DNA from: Bryobacterales bacterium
Lineage (GTDB): Bacteria > Acidobacteriota > Terriglobia > Bryobacterales > Bryobacteraceae
Assembly: GCA_003170295.1 (NCBI GenBank)
Contig: PNAJ01000115.1
Coordinates: 84,973 to 148,972 of the forward strand
DNA length: 64,000 nucleotides
Direction: 5' to 3'
Made by a program: the position numbers and the translations under genes. Numbering within the stretch: position 1 is the first letter of the stretch; each line of letters opens with the position of its first letter. Positions 25,619 through 35,236 of this stretch are shown here, one piece after another. The notes under the pieces were generated by a model. It saw nothing but the letters and a program-made list of their open reading frames with translations, searched no databases and had not been told where the DNA came from.

Positions 25619-28549
25619 ATGATCAAGTACATTTTTCCCCTGTTCCTCCTACAATTTTCTCTCCTGGCGCAGACTGGGACCTTGACGGGACAGGTCACCG
25701 ACGAGAGCGGAGCGGTAGTTCCCAAAGCGACGGTTACGATCACGGGTTCACGTGGCTTGGCGAAGACCGCGACATCAGGCGATAACGGATCGTACTCGTT
25801 GGGCGGTCTTACGCCCGGCGATTACGCGGTGCAGGCCAGTGCGCCGGATCTGGCGATGGCGCAGGCGGTGAAGATCGCCGTGAAGGGCGGCGCGCAGGTT
25901 TTGAATCTCCAATTGAAAGTTCGAGCCACGGAGCAACAGGTCACGGTGCGGGAAAACACCGGCCCGGCGATCGCTACCGACGCTTCGTCGAATGCCAGTG
26001 CGCTGGTGCTGAAGGGCGACGATCTGGACGCGCTGGGCGATTCTCCAGAGGATTTGCAGGCGGACTTGCAGGCGCTCGCCGGGCCTTCGGCTGGGCCTGG
26101 GGGCGGATCGATTTTCATCGACGGGTTCAGCGGAGGGGAGCTGCCGCCGAAGAGCTCGATTCGCGAAATTCGAATTAATCAGAATCCGTTTTCGCCGGAA
26201 TACGACAAGCTTGGGTTCGGGCGAATTGAGATTTTCACCAAGCCGGGCACGGATAATTGGCGAGGGTCGATTAATTACAATTTGCAAGATCAGGTTTTTA
26301 ATTCGCGAAATCCATATTCGGCACAGAAGGCGCCGCTGTTGTTGAACGAGTTCGAGGGTGGGATGAGCGGGCCGCTGAGCCATCGCATGTCGTTTACGCT
26401 CGATGCGCAGAGGGAGAAGGTCGATAACGGATCGATTGTTAATGCGGTGACGCTCGATCCGCAGACGTACGCTGTGACCCCGTTTAATGCCGTGCGGACG
26501 ACGCCACAGCTAAGGGTCAACGTGACGCCGCGCGTCGATTATCAACTCAATTCGAACAATACTCTGTCGTTTCGTTACGGGTTCACGCATATGGATATTG
26601 TCGATGCGGGAATTGGGAGCTTCGATCTGGTTTCTCGCGGGTACCATTTGCAGATGAACAACCAAACGGTGCAGGCTACGGAGACCGCGGTATTGGGCGC
26701 TAGCGTGAATGAGACGCGATTCCAGTATTTCCGCAGCGGGCTCGATACTACGGCGAATAGTTTGAGTCCGGCGGTTCTGGTGCTCGGGTCGTTTAACGGG
26801 GGCGGGTCGCAGACGGGGCATGCTTCGAATATCCAGAACAGCTTCGAGTTTCAGAATTACACTTCTATGATTCACGGCGCGCATTCCTGGAAGTTCGGCG
26901 TACGGGTGCGCAGCCAGTGGATCGACAATATTTCCGCGCAGAATTTCGGGGGGACGTTTACGTTCGGAGGCGGGCTGGCTCCGGTGCTCGATGCGAATAA
27001 CAATCCTCAGCTCGATCCATCGGGGCAGCCGGTGCTCGCGGCGATTCAGGGGATCGACCGGTATCGGCGGACGCTGCTGCTGGAGTTGGCAGGATTTTCG
27101 CCGGCACAGGCTGCCGCTCTTGGCGGGGGTCCCACGCAGTTCAGCATTGGCGCCGGTACTCCTGGAATTTCCGTGCATCAGGAGGATGTGGGAGTATTCG
27201 TCGGCGACGATTGGCGGGTGCGGCCGAATCTTACGCTGAACCTCGGGCTGCGGTATGAAGCTCAGACGAATATTCGCGATCGGCAGGACTGGGCTCCGCG
27301 AATCGGGTTGGCGTGGGCGCCGGGCGCAAAGAGCCTCAAGCCAAAGACGGTGATCCGAACCGGATTCGGAATGTTCTACGACCGTTTCGCCCTTGCGAAC
27401 ACGCTGACGGCGCAACGATTCAATGGCAGCGTGCAGCAGCAGTACGTGGTGACGAATCCTACGTTTTTCCCGAATATTCCGGCGGTCGCGTCGCTCGGCG
27501 GGTTGCAATCGACGCAGGTGGTCCAGGAAGTGAGCGCGCAACTGCGGGCGCCGTACATCATGCAGTCGGCGCTGTCGGTCGAACGGCAGTTGCCGGATAA
27601 CACCACGCTCGCGGCGACTTATACGAACTCCCATGGACTGCATGAGCTGCGGTCGGAAGACATCAACGCGCCTTTGCCTGGCACATACAATCCGAATCTC
27701 CGAGGTAGCGGAGTATTTCCGTTTGGCAAATCGGATCCGCTGTTCCTGATGACCTCTTCGGGGTTGTACAACCAGAATCAGTTGATGTTCAACGTCAATA
27801 CCAAAGTGAATGCCAACGTATCGCTTTATGGGTTCTATGTGTTGAATCACGCCATGAGCAATTCGGACGGATTGGGAACCTTTCCGGGAAACCCGTACAA
27901 CTTCTCGGGCGAATATGGCAACGCGTCGACCGACGTGCGGCAGCGCGTTAATTTCGGCGGATCGCTCAACATGAGGTGGCACATCCGCATCAGTCCCTAC
28001 ATGAATATTCAAACGGGCGCGCCGTTCGACATTACTACGGGGAGCGATCCTTTCGGCACTACTCTCTTCAATTCGCGCCCCGGCATCGTCACGGGCGAGA
28101 GCGTCGCGGGGGCGATCCAGACGCGATATGGGTTGCTGGACCCGAATCCGACGGCGAATGAGAAGCTGCTTCCGCGCAACTACGGCAGAGGACCGGGGCT
28201 GGTCACGATGAACATGCGGATTGGGAAGACCTGGGGCTTCGGATCGGAGCGCGGCGGGACCGCGAAGATGGTCGAGACGGGACCAAGCACACCGCGTCCT
28301 CCAGGCAGTCCGGGGAATGGCGGCGGCCTGATGGGTGGGGTCGCGGGAACCAGGCGGCGTTATAACCTGACGGTCTCGGCGTCGATACGCAATCTGACGA
28401 ACCACAACAATCCTGGCCCGATCATCGGCAACATTACCTCGCCACTATTCGGCTTGGCAAATCAATCGGCGGGGAGCGGTGGCGGCAGCGGGATATCGGA
28501 GAGCGCCAACAATCGGCGGATAGAGTGGCAGATCCGCTTCGCGTTTTAG
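25619..28549 (+). CDS. TonB-dependent receptor with carboxypeptidase-regulatory-like domain
   Basis: 976 residues, shorter than the receptor at 13 kb. The signal peptide (IFPLFLLQFSLLAQ) precedes the regulatory-like domain (TGQVTDESGAVVPKATVTIT, GSYSLGGLTPGDYAVQ). The plug carries IFIDGFSGGELPPKSSIREI and RIEIFTKPGTDNWRGSINYN; the barrel ends IRFAF with terminal Phe. A low-complexity Pro/Gly loop (about residue 890-915, STPRPPGSPGNGGGLMGG) is unusual for the barrel and may be exposed. Outer-membrane importer; substrate unknown. The paired hairpin element begins four bases after the stop codon. Confidence 0.9.
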   Translation: MIKYIFPLFLLQFSLLAQTGTLTGQVTDESGAVVPKATVTITGSRGLAKTATSGDNGSYSLGGLTPGDYAVQASAPDLAMAQAVKIAVKGGAQVLNLQLKVRATEQQVTVRENTGPAIATDASSNASALVLKGDDLDALGDSPEDLQADLQALAGPSAGPGGGSIFIDGFSGGELPPKSSIREIRINQNPFSPEYDKLGFGRIEIFTKPGTDNWRGSINYNLQDQVFNSRNPYSAQKAPLLLNEFEGGMSGPLSHRMSFTLDAQREKVDNGSIVNAVTLDPQTYAVTPFNAVRTTPQLRVNVTPRVDYQLNSNNTLSFRYGFTHMDIVDAGIGSFDLVSRGYHLQMNNQTVQATETAVLGASVNETRFQYFRSGLDTTANSLSPAVLVLGSFNGGGSQTGHASNIQNSFEFQNYTSMIHGAHSWKFGVRVRSQWIDNISAQNFGGTFTFGGGLAPVLDANNNPQLDPSGQPVLAAIQGIDRYRRTLLLELAGFSPAQAAALGGGPTQFSIGAGTPGISVHQEDVGVFVGDDWRVRPNLTLNLGLRYEAQTNIRDRQDWAPRIGLAWAPGAKSLKPKTVIRTGFGMFYDRFALANTLTAQRFNGSVQQQYVVTNPTFFPNIPAVASLGGLQSTQVVQEVSAQLRAPYIMQSALSVERQLPDNTTLAATYTNSHGLHELRSEDINAPLPGTYNPNLRGSGVFPFGKSDPLFLMTSSGLYNQNQLMFNVNTKVNANVSLYGFYVLNHAMSNSDGLGTFPGNPYNFSGEYGNASTDVRQRVNFGGSLNMRWHIRISPYMNIQTGAPFDITTGSDPFGTTLFNSRPGIVTGESVAGAIQTRYGLLDPNPTANEKLLPRNYGRGPGLVTMNMRIGKTWGFGSERGGTAKMVETGPSTPRPPGSPGNGGGLMGGVAGTRRRYNLTVSASIRNLTNHNNPGPIIGNITSPLFGLANQSAGSGGGSGISESANNRRIEWQIRFAF

Positions 28550-28552
28550 AAA

Positions 28553-28653
28553 GTGGGGCGGTCCCCCTGGACCGCAGCCGACGCCCTCGTCGGCTTCTTG
28601 TGTTGGCGGAGGCGGACCAGGGGGTCCGCCGCGGGCGAGGGCGCCCGCCCCAC
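28553..28653. repeat. Array of four hairpins with constant CCCT/AGGG loops
   Basis: Four perfect 7-bp stems follow each other: 558-575 (GCGGTCC/GGACCGC), 577-594 (GCCGACG/CGTCGGC), 612-629 (GCGGACC/GGTCCGC) and 631-648 (GCGGGCG/CGCCCGC), positions given as 28xxx. The loop is CCCT in the first two and AGGG in the last two. The array is bounded by GTGGGGC and GCCCCAC, so it is two units head to head. It may also terminate transcription of the TonB receptor gene. Confidence 0.85.
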
Positions 28654-28732
28654 CCAAATAAAAGGGCCCCTTTTGAGAAGTCTTTCAGTGTATGATTCTG
28701 GTTTGCGGCTCGTCAAATGAAAGGACTCACAA

Positions 28733-29434
28733 ATGCGCTTTGACTATCGTTCCACTTTTGCAACGGTTGTTCTCCTACTTATCCCTGCGTTGAGCAACGC
28801 TCAGGATGAAACTTCCCGCAGCATTGCGGGCGGCGGCGTCTCCGTCCCAGGCTGGACTGGAAAAATCGATGCCTCTGAACAGAAACAGGGCAAGACACTC
28901 AACGATGCGAAATTGGCCAAGGAAGGGAATGGATTCCATGTGATCACCGGGCCCGCGGTGACGTATTGGAATCCCGCGAATCAGGCGGCAGGCAGCTACA
29001 CCGTGAAAGCCACGTTCCATGAACCGAAGTACATGAATCTCAATAGTCACCCGCACCCGTACGGCATTGTGATCGCGGGGGCAGGGTTGGGCACGGACAA
29101 GGAGAGCTATCTCTATTGCGCCGCGTATGGCAGCGGCACCTTCATTGTGCGCGGGTTTGGTCCCGAGCCGTTTCAGATGAACGGCAGGCGCGGCGAGGCG
29201 AACGCGGCGGTGCATAAGGCGGCGGCAGTGGGAGAGCCGGTCACGCAAGACATTGCGATATCCGTTACCCCCGCGCGCGTGGAGTGCTCGATTAATGGGA
29301 CCGTTGTTGCCGGATACGATAAGGCCGCGGTCGTTGCTGCGGGAAAGCTTGCCTCTTCGGATGGCATCTACGGGCTTCGGTTTGCGCACAATACCGAGGT
29401 GATCGTCACCGGGTTCGGCATGACGAAGAACTAG
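28733..29434 (+). CDS. Exported protein, concanavalin-like / 3-keto-disaccharide-hydrolase-like fold, function unknown
   Basis: 233 residues from the ATG at 28733. Signal peptide TFATVVLLLIPALSNAQ. The mature protein has GWTGKIDASEQKQGKTLNDA, GNGFHVITGPAVTYWNPANQ, YTVKATFHEPKYMNLNSHPHPYG and, near the end, SDGIYGLRFAHNTEVIVTGF. The order of strands is like DUF1080/LamG-type jelly-roll domains that bind or hydrolyse sugars, but no catalytic residues can be named. It precedes the glycosidase-like gene and is separated from it by a dispersed repeat; a shared role in carbohydrate use is possible but not shown. Confidence 0.65.
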   Translation: MRFDYRSTFATVVLLLIPALSNAQDETSRSIAGGGVSVPGWTGKIDASEQKQGKTLNDAKLAKEGNGFHVITGPAVTYWNPANQAAGSYTVKATFHEPKYMNLNSHPHPYGIVIAGAGLGTDKESYLYCAAYGSGTFIVRGFGPEPFQMNGRRGEANAAVHKAAAVGEPVTQDIAISVTPARVECSINGTVVAGYDKAAVVAAGKLASSDGIYGLRFAHNTEVIVTGFGMTKN

Positions 29435-29476
29435 TGTCTCCTCGCTGACGGGTTCTGGTGTAGGCGCTCGGGCGTA

Positions 29477-29518
29477 GACACGAGTGTCAACGCGGCACGC
29501 ACGAGTGCGCGCGCCACA
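29477..29518 (+). repeat. Dispersed intergenic repeat, copy C
   Basis: Reads GACACGAGTGTCAACGCGGC followed by ACGCACGAGTGCGCGCGCCACA. It matches copy B with one substitution in the palindrome region and a two-base insertion (GC) before the final GCCACA. It lies in the gap before the gene at 29556. Confidence 0.75.
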
Positions 29519-29555
29519 TCGGCCCGACGTGGTCACAGGAAGGGACGACCAGGTT

Positions 29556-32261
29556 ATGAACTCATTGCGCAGGAACGCTCTAAACCGCCGTCAGTTTTTG
29601 CAGACTGCGGGCTCTGTCGCCGCAGCCGGAGTCACGGGTCTCGCCGCTGTGCGCGGCGTATCGATTATCGTGAATCCGCGCGATGAAGTCGCAAACGCGG
29701 ATCCGGCAAGATGGGCGGTAAACGAACTCGAACGTTGCCTGACCACATCTGGTGTGGCTGTCGAGAGGCGCGCGCGGGCCGCCGACGCAAAGACCGGCAA
29801 TCAGTGCATCGTGGTTGCTGGTTCAAGATCTCCCGAGGCCACAGATATTCTCAAACAGGCTGGGGTGACAGTTCCTGAAGTACCGGAAGCACTTGGGTTG
29901 GTACCTGGGAAAGGCGCGTTGCTGGCGTGCGGTTTTGACTCCCGAGGGCTAGTCTACGCGCTGCTCGAATTAGTGGACCGGGTGCAAAACGGCACCGATT
30001 TCTCCCTCTCCAAGCCCGTGATCGAGCGCCCGGCGAATGCGATTCGCGGCATCAGCAAACTATTCTCCAGCGACGTCGAGGATAGCCGCTGGTTCAACGA
30101 TCGCGAGATGTGGCCGCAGTACTTGACCATGCTCGCCACAAACCGCTTCAACCGGTTTCATCTGGCGCTCGGCATCGGCTATGACTTTATCCGCAACGTT
30201 ACCGATGCCTACTTTTTGTTCGCCTATCCATTTTTTATCAATGTGCCCGGTTACAACGTGCGGGTTCCGCAATTGCCGGATGCGGAACGCGACCAAAACC
30301 TCAAGATGCTGCAATTCATCTCCGAGCAAACCGTGGCCCGAGGGATGCGGTTCCAGTTGGGTCTCTGGATGCATGGGTATGAATGGATCGACAGTCCGAA
30401 GCCCAATTACACCATTCAAGGACTGGCGCGCGAGACCCACGGGCCCTACTGCCGCGATGCCGTCCGCGCCCTTCTGAAGGCGTGTCCGGCCATCGGCGGC
30501 ATCACGTTCCGGATTCACGGCGAGAGCGGAGTTGAAGAAGGAAGTTACGACTTCTGGAAAAACGTTTTCGATGGCGTGGCGACCTGCGGCCGCGAGGTCG
30601 AGATCGATATGCACGCCAAGGGCATGGATGAGACCATGCTGAAGCTGGCGGTGGCAACCGGGCTGCCCGTGAAGGTCTCCCCCAAGTACTGGGCGGAACA
30701 TATGGGCATGCCCTACCATCAGGCGGATATTCGGGCGGTGGAGCAGCCTAAGGCGGGGCGGACGGCACCGGGGCTCATGAAATTCAGCGCTGGCTCCCGC
30801 AGTTTTCTCCGCTACGGCTATGGGGATCTTCTGCGCGAAGATCGCCAGTGGGGTGTGCTGCTTCGAATCTGGCCGGGGACGCAGCGTCTGCTGCTGTGGG
30901 GAGATCCGCTGACCGCGGCCGCACATTCGCGCGCGTTCAGCTTCTGCGGCAGCGAGGGCGTCGACATCATGGAGCCTCTCTCGTTCAAAGGCCGGAGGGG
31001 GTCGGGGATTGCGGGCGGGCTTGCAGGCGATCGATGCGCTTATGCAGACCCGTCTCTCAAATCACGCTGGGATTGGGAGAAGTATCTCTACAGCTACCGC
31101 GTGTGGGGACGGCTGCTCTACAATCCCGATGCGGAACCGGAAGTGTGGCAGAGATATTTGCAGAAACAGTTCGGGCCGGGGGCGCCTGGGATGGAAGCCG
31201 CGCTGGCCAACGCGAGCCGCATCCTTCCGACCGTCACGACGGCCCACCTTCCGTCCGCCGCAAATAACAGTTATTGGCCGGAAGTATATTTCAACCAGTC
31301 GATGATCGATCCCGATCACCCCGCTCCCTACACGGACTCGCCTGCTCCCAAAGTGTTTGGCAACGTCAGCCCGCTCGATCCGCAATTATTTTCCCGCATC
31401 AACGACTATGCGGACGGACTGCTTACAGGCGAATGCAGCGGGAAATATTCGCCCATTGAAGTCGCACAGTGGATTGAAGACTACGCCTCAAGAGCGGTAA
31501 AAGGCCTTGCGGAAGCGGATGCGCTGGTCGCGGCGAAGAACCGGCCCGAATACCGCAGGATGGTCGAGGATGTCGCGATTCAAGCTGGATTAGGCCGGTT
31601 TTTTGGAGCGAAGTTTCGAAGCGGCGTGCTGTACCGGATCTATGAACGCACGGGAAATCGCACGGCTCTTGAGGAGTCGCTCAAAGCGTATCGCGCGGCG
31701 AGAACTTTCTGGTCGGAATTAGCGAATCGCGCGAAGAGCGTTTACGTGTCCGACATCACAGTCGGAGAACACGAGCAATTGCGCGGTCACTGGCTCGACC
31801 GGCTGCCGAGGATCAATGTCGATATTGTTTTGATGGCGCAGCAGGCGGATCGGGCAAAGATCGGAGACGCATCGCCGGAGCGGGTGGAATCTGCGATTAA
31901 GGCCGCACTGGGACGTCCACGGCGCAGCACTCTCGCTTGCCAGCATCGGCCTGCCGCGAAGTTTCACGCCGGGCAACCGCTTCGAATAGAATTGTCTGTC
32001 GAGAAAGCGTCACGTGCCGATAAAAGCGAGGTCGCGGCGCGCTTGTATTATCGCCACGTCTCGCAAGCGGAAAGGTACGAGTCGGTTGAAATGCAGCCCG
32101 GCGACGGACGTTATCGCGCCACGGTCCCGGCCAGCTACACGAATTCGCCTTATCCGCTGGAGTATTACTTCGAACTGAAGCACGGGCCGGAATCGGCCTG
32201 GATTTTCCCCGGATTCCGGGAGGATTTGACGGGCCAACCGTATTTCGTCGTTCGGATTTGA
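29556..32261 (+). CDS. Tat-type exported glycoside-hydrolase-like protein (alpha-glucuronidase/GH20-like N-terminus)
   Basis: 901 residues from the ATG at 29556; the frame is open upstream through a dispersed repeat, which argues against an earlier start. NRRQFLQTAGSVAAAG is a twin-arginine-type signal. An N-terminal region with WAVNELERCL and LLACGFDSRGLVYALLEL resembles the domain preceding GH67/GH20 barrels. A central barrel-like part follows (TNRFNRFHLALGIGYDF, ITFRIHGESGVEEGSYDFW with acidic residues on strand ends). The C-terminus looks helical then beta-rich (LEYYFELKHG). Likely a periplasmic enzyme on a sugar polymer, but neither substrate nor catalytic pair is established. The next gene starts 36 bases on. 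Confidence 0.6.
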   Translation: MNSLRRNALNRRQFLQTAGSVAAAGVTGLAAVRGVSIIVNPRDEVANADPARWAVNELERCLTTSGVAVERRARAADAKTGNQCIVVAGSRSPEATDILKQAGVTVPEVPEALGLVPGKGALLACGFDSRGLVYALLELVDRVQNGTDFSLSKPVIERPANAIRGISKLFSSDVEDSRWFNDREMWPQYLTMLATNRFNRFHLALGIGYDFIRNVTDAYFLFAYPFFINVPGYNVRVPQLPDAERDQNLKMLQFISEQTVARGMRFQLGLWMHGYEWIDSPKPNYTIQGLARETHGPYCRDAVRALLKACPAIGGITFRIHGESGVEEGSYDFWKNVFDGVATCGREVEIDMHAKGMDETMLKLAVATGLPVKVSPKYWAEHMGMPYHQADIRAVEQPKAGRTAPGLMKFSAGSRSFLRYGYGDLLREDRQWGVLLRIWPGTQRLLLWGDPLTAAAHSRAFSFCGSEGVDIMEPLSFKGRRGSGIAGGLAGDRCAYADPSLKSRWDWEKYLYSYRVWGRLLYNPDAEPEVWQRYLQKQFGPGAPGMEAALANASRILPTVTTAHLPSAANNSYWPEVYFNQSMIDPDHPAPYTDSPAPKVFGNVSPLDPQLFSRINDYADGLLTGECSGKYSPIEVAQWIEDYASRAVKGLAEADALVAAKNRPEYRRMVEDVAIQAGLGRFFGAKFRSGVLYRIYERTGNRTALEESLKAYRAARTFWSELANRAKSVYVSDITVGEHEQLRGHWLDRLPRINVDIVLMAQQADRAKIGDASPERVESAIKAALGRPRRSTLACQHRPAAKFHAGQPLRIELSVEKASRADKSEVAARLYYRHVSQAERYESVEMQPGDGRYRATVPASYTNSPYPLEYYFELKHGPESAWIFPGFREDLTGQPYFVVRI

Positions 32262-32297
32262 GAGAGACAAAGTCTCACCTCGATCTACTTCAGAAGT

Positions 32298-33770
32298 GTG
32301 CTCGCAGAAATAACAGAGCCTGCCAGCTTCCTGGTCGACCCTGCCGATGTGACTGGACTTCGCGGCGTGTTGGCGAAGCTGGCGGGTCTCGGATACTCCG
32401 AGAGTCTCGTAAGCGCGCGTCTCGGATTGGAGGACCTTGCCGATCTCCAGTGGCGTCTCGTAACGATATTGCGCGCGGATCGTTTGGCTGGCCGCGATCC
32501 GCTTGCTCTGGCGATCGATTTATTTCTGTTGCAAGGGACGCTTCCGATGGAGGAACTCGACCGGTTGTTCGTTTCGTCCGAACGCGATGTGCTGATCCGA
32601 GCCGGGCTGCTCGCCATCGATGAGACGGGGCAAGCTCGGGCTCGTGCGTCGCTCTATCCCGTCGGCGATCGGCTGATCTTTTCAGACCACGCGTGGCCGG
32701 AGCTTCCGCATCCGGGGTATGCGACGGTTCCGTACGATCAGGTTATGGGAGTTGGCCTCGATAGCCGCCATCTTGCGCGCTGTACCACTCGCCGGCCGTT
32801 TCGCGCCGCGCTCGACCTGTGTACCGGCTCCGGCATCCATGCGCTGCTCGCTTCCTCCCATACCGAGCGCGTGTGCGCGATCGATATCAATCCTCGTGCG
32901 GCCCGCTGCACACGCTTCAACGCCCAAGTCTCGGGCATCAACAACCTGGAAGTCGCGGTCGACGATCTTTTCGAAGCCGTGCGCGGCCAGCGTTTCGATT
33001 TGATCACGGCGAATCCTCCGTTTGTGCCATCGCCTGTGAACACATTAAGATTTCGGGACGGAGGGCGGTCGGGAGAAGACATCCAGAAACGAATCGTCGC
33101 AGGCTTGCCGCATCACCTTGCGCCGGGTGGCATTGCGCAGATTGTCACGCAGCTCGGCGAGCGTGAACAGGAGCCGCTGGTCAACCGATTGCGCGAATGG
33201 CTCGACGGCGCGCCGATGGACATCTATATTCTCCGCCTGAGCGAACATGCTGCTGCAAAATACGCCATCGGACATGCCAAAGGTGACAACTACCAGGCAT
33301 TCCTAGACTCAATTGAGGAGTGGGCAAGGAATCTTCGAGCACAGGGCTATATCCGGGTGGTTTCGGTGGTCATTTCTTTCGAGTGGAGTGATTCTGCTTA
33401 CGGCCCGCCATGGGAGCGGGTCGACGAATCCCCGCCGCCGCGCCGCGCCGCGGGTGCGGAGATCGATGCGGCATTTCTGGCGGAACGATTGATACGGCAC
33501 CCCGATTTCGAGCGGGTCCTCAAACAGAGCGGGGTGTGCCTCGCCGGACCGATCGCGCTTCTCGACGCGCGAGTGCTCGGTAGTGATATACGCGCGAAAG
33601 CCAAGGTAACTTTGATGGGACAGGCATTGTCGATTGAACATCAGCTCGATCCGGTGGAGCGAGAGATCCTGGATCGAATGGGCGGGCGCATTCAAGTGCC
33701 CGACGAGCCAGCCGCGATCGCGGCGATACGGTCGCTGCTGCGACGCAGGCTGGTCCGTATTGACCCTTAA
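32298..33770 (+). CDS. Class I SAM-dependent methyltransferase, HemK/RlmG-like
   Basis: 490 residues from a GTG at 32298, the only plausible start after the preceding stop. The N-terminal 160 residues are a helical winged-helix-like region (LRGVLAKLAGLGYSESLVSA). The methyltransferase core is clear: LDLCTGSGIHALLA (SAM-binding motif I), CAIDINPRAARCTRFNA, DLITANPPFVPSP (the NPPF/Y active-site motif of enzymes that methylate amide, amino or nucleobase nitrogen), then HHLAPGGIAQIVTQ. A long C-terminal extension (residues 330-490) is characteristic of a less-studied actinobacterial/acidobacterial group. The substrate (protein glutamine or rRNA) cannot be decided. Confidence 0.85.
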   Translation: MLAEITEPASFLVDPADVTGLRGVLAKLAGLGYSESLVSARLGLEDLADLQWRLVTILRADRLAGRDPLALAIDLFLLQGTLPMEELDRLFVSSERDVLIRAGLLAIDETGQARARASLYPVGDRLIFSDHAWPELPHPGYATVPYDQVMGVGLDSRHLARCTTRRPFRAALDLCTGSGIHALLASSHTERVCAIDINPRAARCTRFNAQVSGINNLEVAVDDLFEAVRGQRFDLITANPPFVPSPVNTLRFRDGGRSGEDIQKRIVAGLPHHLAPGGIAQIVTQLGEREQEPLVNRLREWLDGAPMDIYILRLSEHAAAKYAIGHAKGDNYQAFLDSIEEWARNLRAQGYIRVVSVVISFEWSDSAYGPPWERVDESPPPRRAAGAEIDAAFLAERLIRHPDFERVLKQSGVCLAGPIALLDARVLGSDIRAKAKVTLMGQALSIEHQLDPVEREILDRMGGRIQVPDEPAAIAAIRSLLRRRLVRIDP

Positions 33771-33818
33771 TTGCCCTTAAATGTCGCTGTGCGAGGCCTT
33801 ATTCGAGCTTAAAAACGG

Positions 33819-35150
33819 CTATTTCGACGGCTTCACGTACTCTTTCGGGAACTGTACAGGAGTTCCGCCGCGGCTCACGATAATATCGGCCATCCGTTGA
33901 ATCGGCTTATCAAGCGGAATGTTGTCGCCGGTTTGAATAGGGGTTCTACCACGGGCATCTTTTTCATCGAGAGGAACACCGATATCAGCAAGATATTGAG
34001 CCAGTTCCGTCATCTCCGTTTGCGTCGCTCCGCTGGCGGGATTGCTGACGCACTGATGCATGGCGGTGCGGCCGCCGTTGTCGACGGCCTTTACATCTTT
34101 GTCGAATTCGAACGCGTATTTTGCGGCGTCCACACGACCGCTTGCGGCGGCGGCAAGCAGAAGACTGGCGCCATCCTGCGCTTTTATTTTCGGGTCCGCG
34201 CCGGCTTCAATCAGGGCACGCATGACGTCCACGCGATTGTTTCTGGCTCCGAGAAGAAGTGGGGTCTGGCCGCCGGCGACTGCGCGGAACCCGGCCGTGT
34301 TCGCCGGTTCCGTGCGAGCGTTCGGCTTCGCGCCCTTGGTCAGCAACTTCTTGACCAGGTCGAGCGCGCCCGATTGCGCGGCGACGTGCAACGGAGTGCT
34401 GCCGGTGCGATCCGCGATGTTGGGGTCGGCTCCGCCATCGAGCAGCGCTATCGAGGCCGCGTAGCTGCGGTTCGTGGTTGCGATGGCCAATACCTTGGTT
34501 TTATCTGCGGGAGCATAGTCGGGATTCGCGCCGGCAATCAGGAGACGCTGCACCGAACGAGCGTCGTCTTTGAGCGCCGCGAAAACCAACGCCGTGAAAC
34601 CGGACTTACTGGCCGCATTCACGTTCGCGCCTCTTTGAATCAGCAGGTCGACCACGGCGGCATGCCCTTCAGAGGCGGCCCACATGAGCGCGTTTTGAAG
34701 ACTCTTCGGCTCAGAGCCATTGATGTCGGCGCCGCGATCGAGCAGCATCCTGACTTCTTCCACGCTCCCCGCGCCGGACGCGATCATCAGTGCCGTCTCG
34801 CCATTCCAACGCGTGGCTTTCGGGTCGGCGCCGGCTTTGAGGAGTTTTCCCGAGAGCGGCGCATCTCCGTTGGCAAGCGCGAGAGTGAGAGGCGTTTCCC
34901 CATAGTCGCCCGCGGTATTGATTTTGGCGCCCGCGGCCATCAGCTTTTCGGCCATGTCCGGCAAATCGAGAAACGCGGCCCATGCTAGCGCGGTGGCGCC
35001 GTCGGGGGCGGGAGCGTCGATATCCGCGCGCTCGGCGAGTAGCTTGTCGAACGCTTTGGCGTCGCGGCGCTTTACGGCATCGATGAGGCGGAGGTCGGAT
35101 GCAGCCCAGGTTGTGGTGACGGCGAGGGTCAGTGCCAATGCGCACTTCAC
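33819..35150 (-). CDS. Exported ankyrin-repeat protein
   Basis: 443 residues from a GTG at 35150. An ATG at 35237 is in frame, but the part between lies across a hairpin repeat element (35162-35204), so the GTG giving signal peptide KCALALTLAVTTTWA is preferred; its ribosome site is weak. The mature protein is a run of ankyrin repeats of about 33 residues (DGATALAWAAFLDLPDMAEK, YGETPLTLALANGDAPLS, WNGETALMIASGAGSVEEVR, SGFTALVFAALKDDARSVQR, TGSTPLHVAAQSGALDLVKK, and others). Family role: protein binding; target unknown. It lies downstream of a DUF1592-DUF1552 operon in the same direction, 87 bases apart, so it may be read from it. Confidence 0.88.
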   Translation of the reverse strand: MKCALALTLAVTTTWAASDLRLIDAVKRRDAKAFDKLLAERADIDAPAPDGATALAWAAFLDLPDMAEKLMAAGAKINTAGDYGETPLTLALANGDAPLSGKLLKAGADPKATRWNGETALMIASGAGSVEEVRMLLDRGADINGSEPKSLQNALMWAASEGHAAVVDLLIQRGANVNAASKSGFTALVFAALKDDARSVQRLLIAGANPDYAPADKTKVLAIATTNRSYAASIALLDGGADPNIADRTGSTPLHVAAQSGALDLVKKLLTKGAKPNARTEPANTAGFRAVAGGQTPLLLGARNNRVDVMRALIEAGADPKIKAQDGASLLLAAAASGRVDAAKYAFEFDKDVKAVDNGGRTAMHQCVSNPASGATQTEMTELAQYLADIGVPLDEKDARGRTPIQTGDNIPLDKPIQRMADIIVSRGGTPVQFPKEYVKPSK

Positions 35151-35161
35151 GAATCGACCGA

Positions 35162-35204
35162 GCCGGACCAGGGGGTCCGGCGCAGACGAGGGCGTCTGCC
35201 CCAC
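35162..35204 (-). repeat. Two-hairpin element with AGGG loops (reverse unit)
   Basis: An 8-bp stem at 35162-35181 (GCCGGACC/GGTCCGGC) and a 7-bp stem at 35182-35199 (GCAGACG/CGTCTGC), both with AGGG loops, end in CCCAC at 35200-35204. It is the same unit as at 28553 and 57902 with different stem sequences. It sits just upstream of the chosen ankyrin start. Confidence 0.85.
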
Positions 35205-35236
35205 AAGGAAAAGAAAGCTTGTTGGGGCGATCACCA

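Noticed and set aside
26510..28405. 631-codon open frame opposite the second TonB receptor
   Set aside because: Arg-rich shadow of a well-supported receptor gene; no motifs and no ribosome site.
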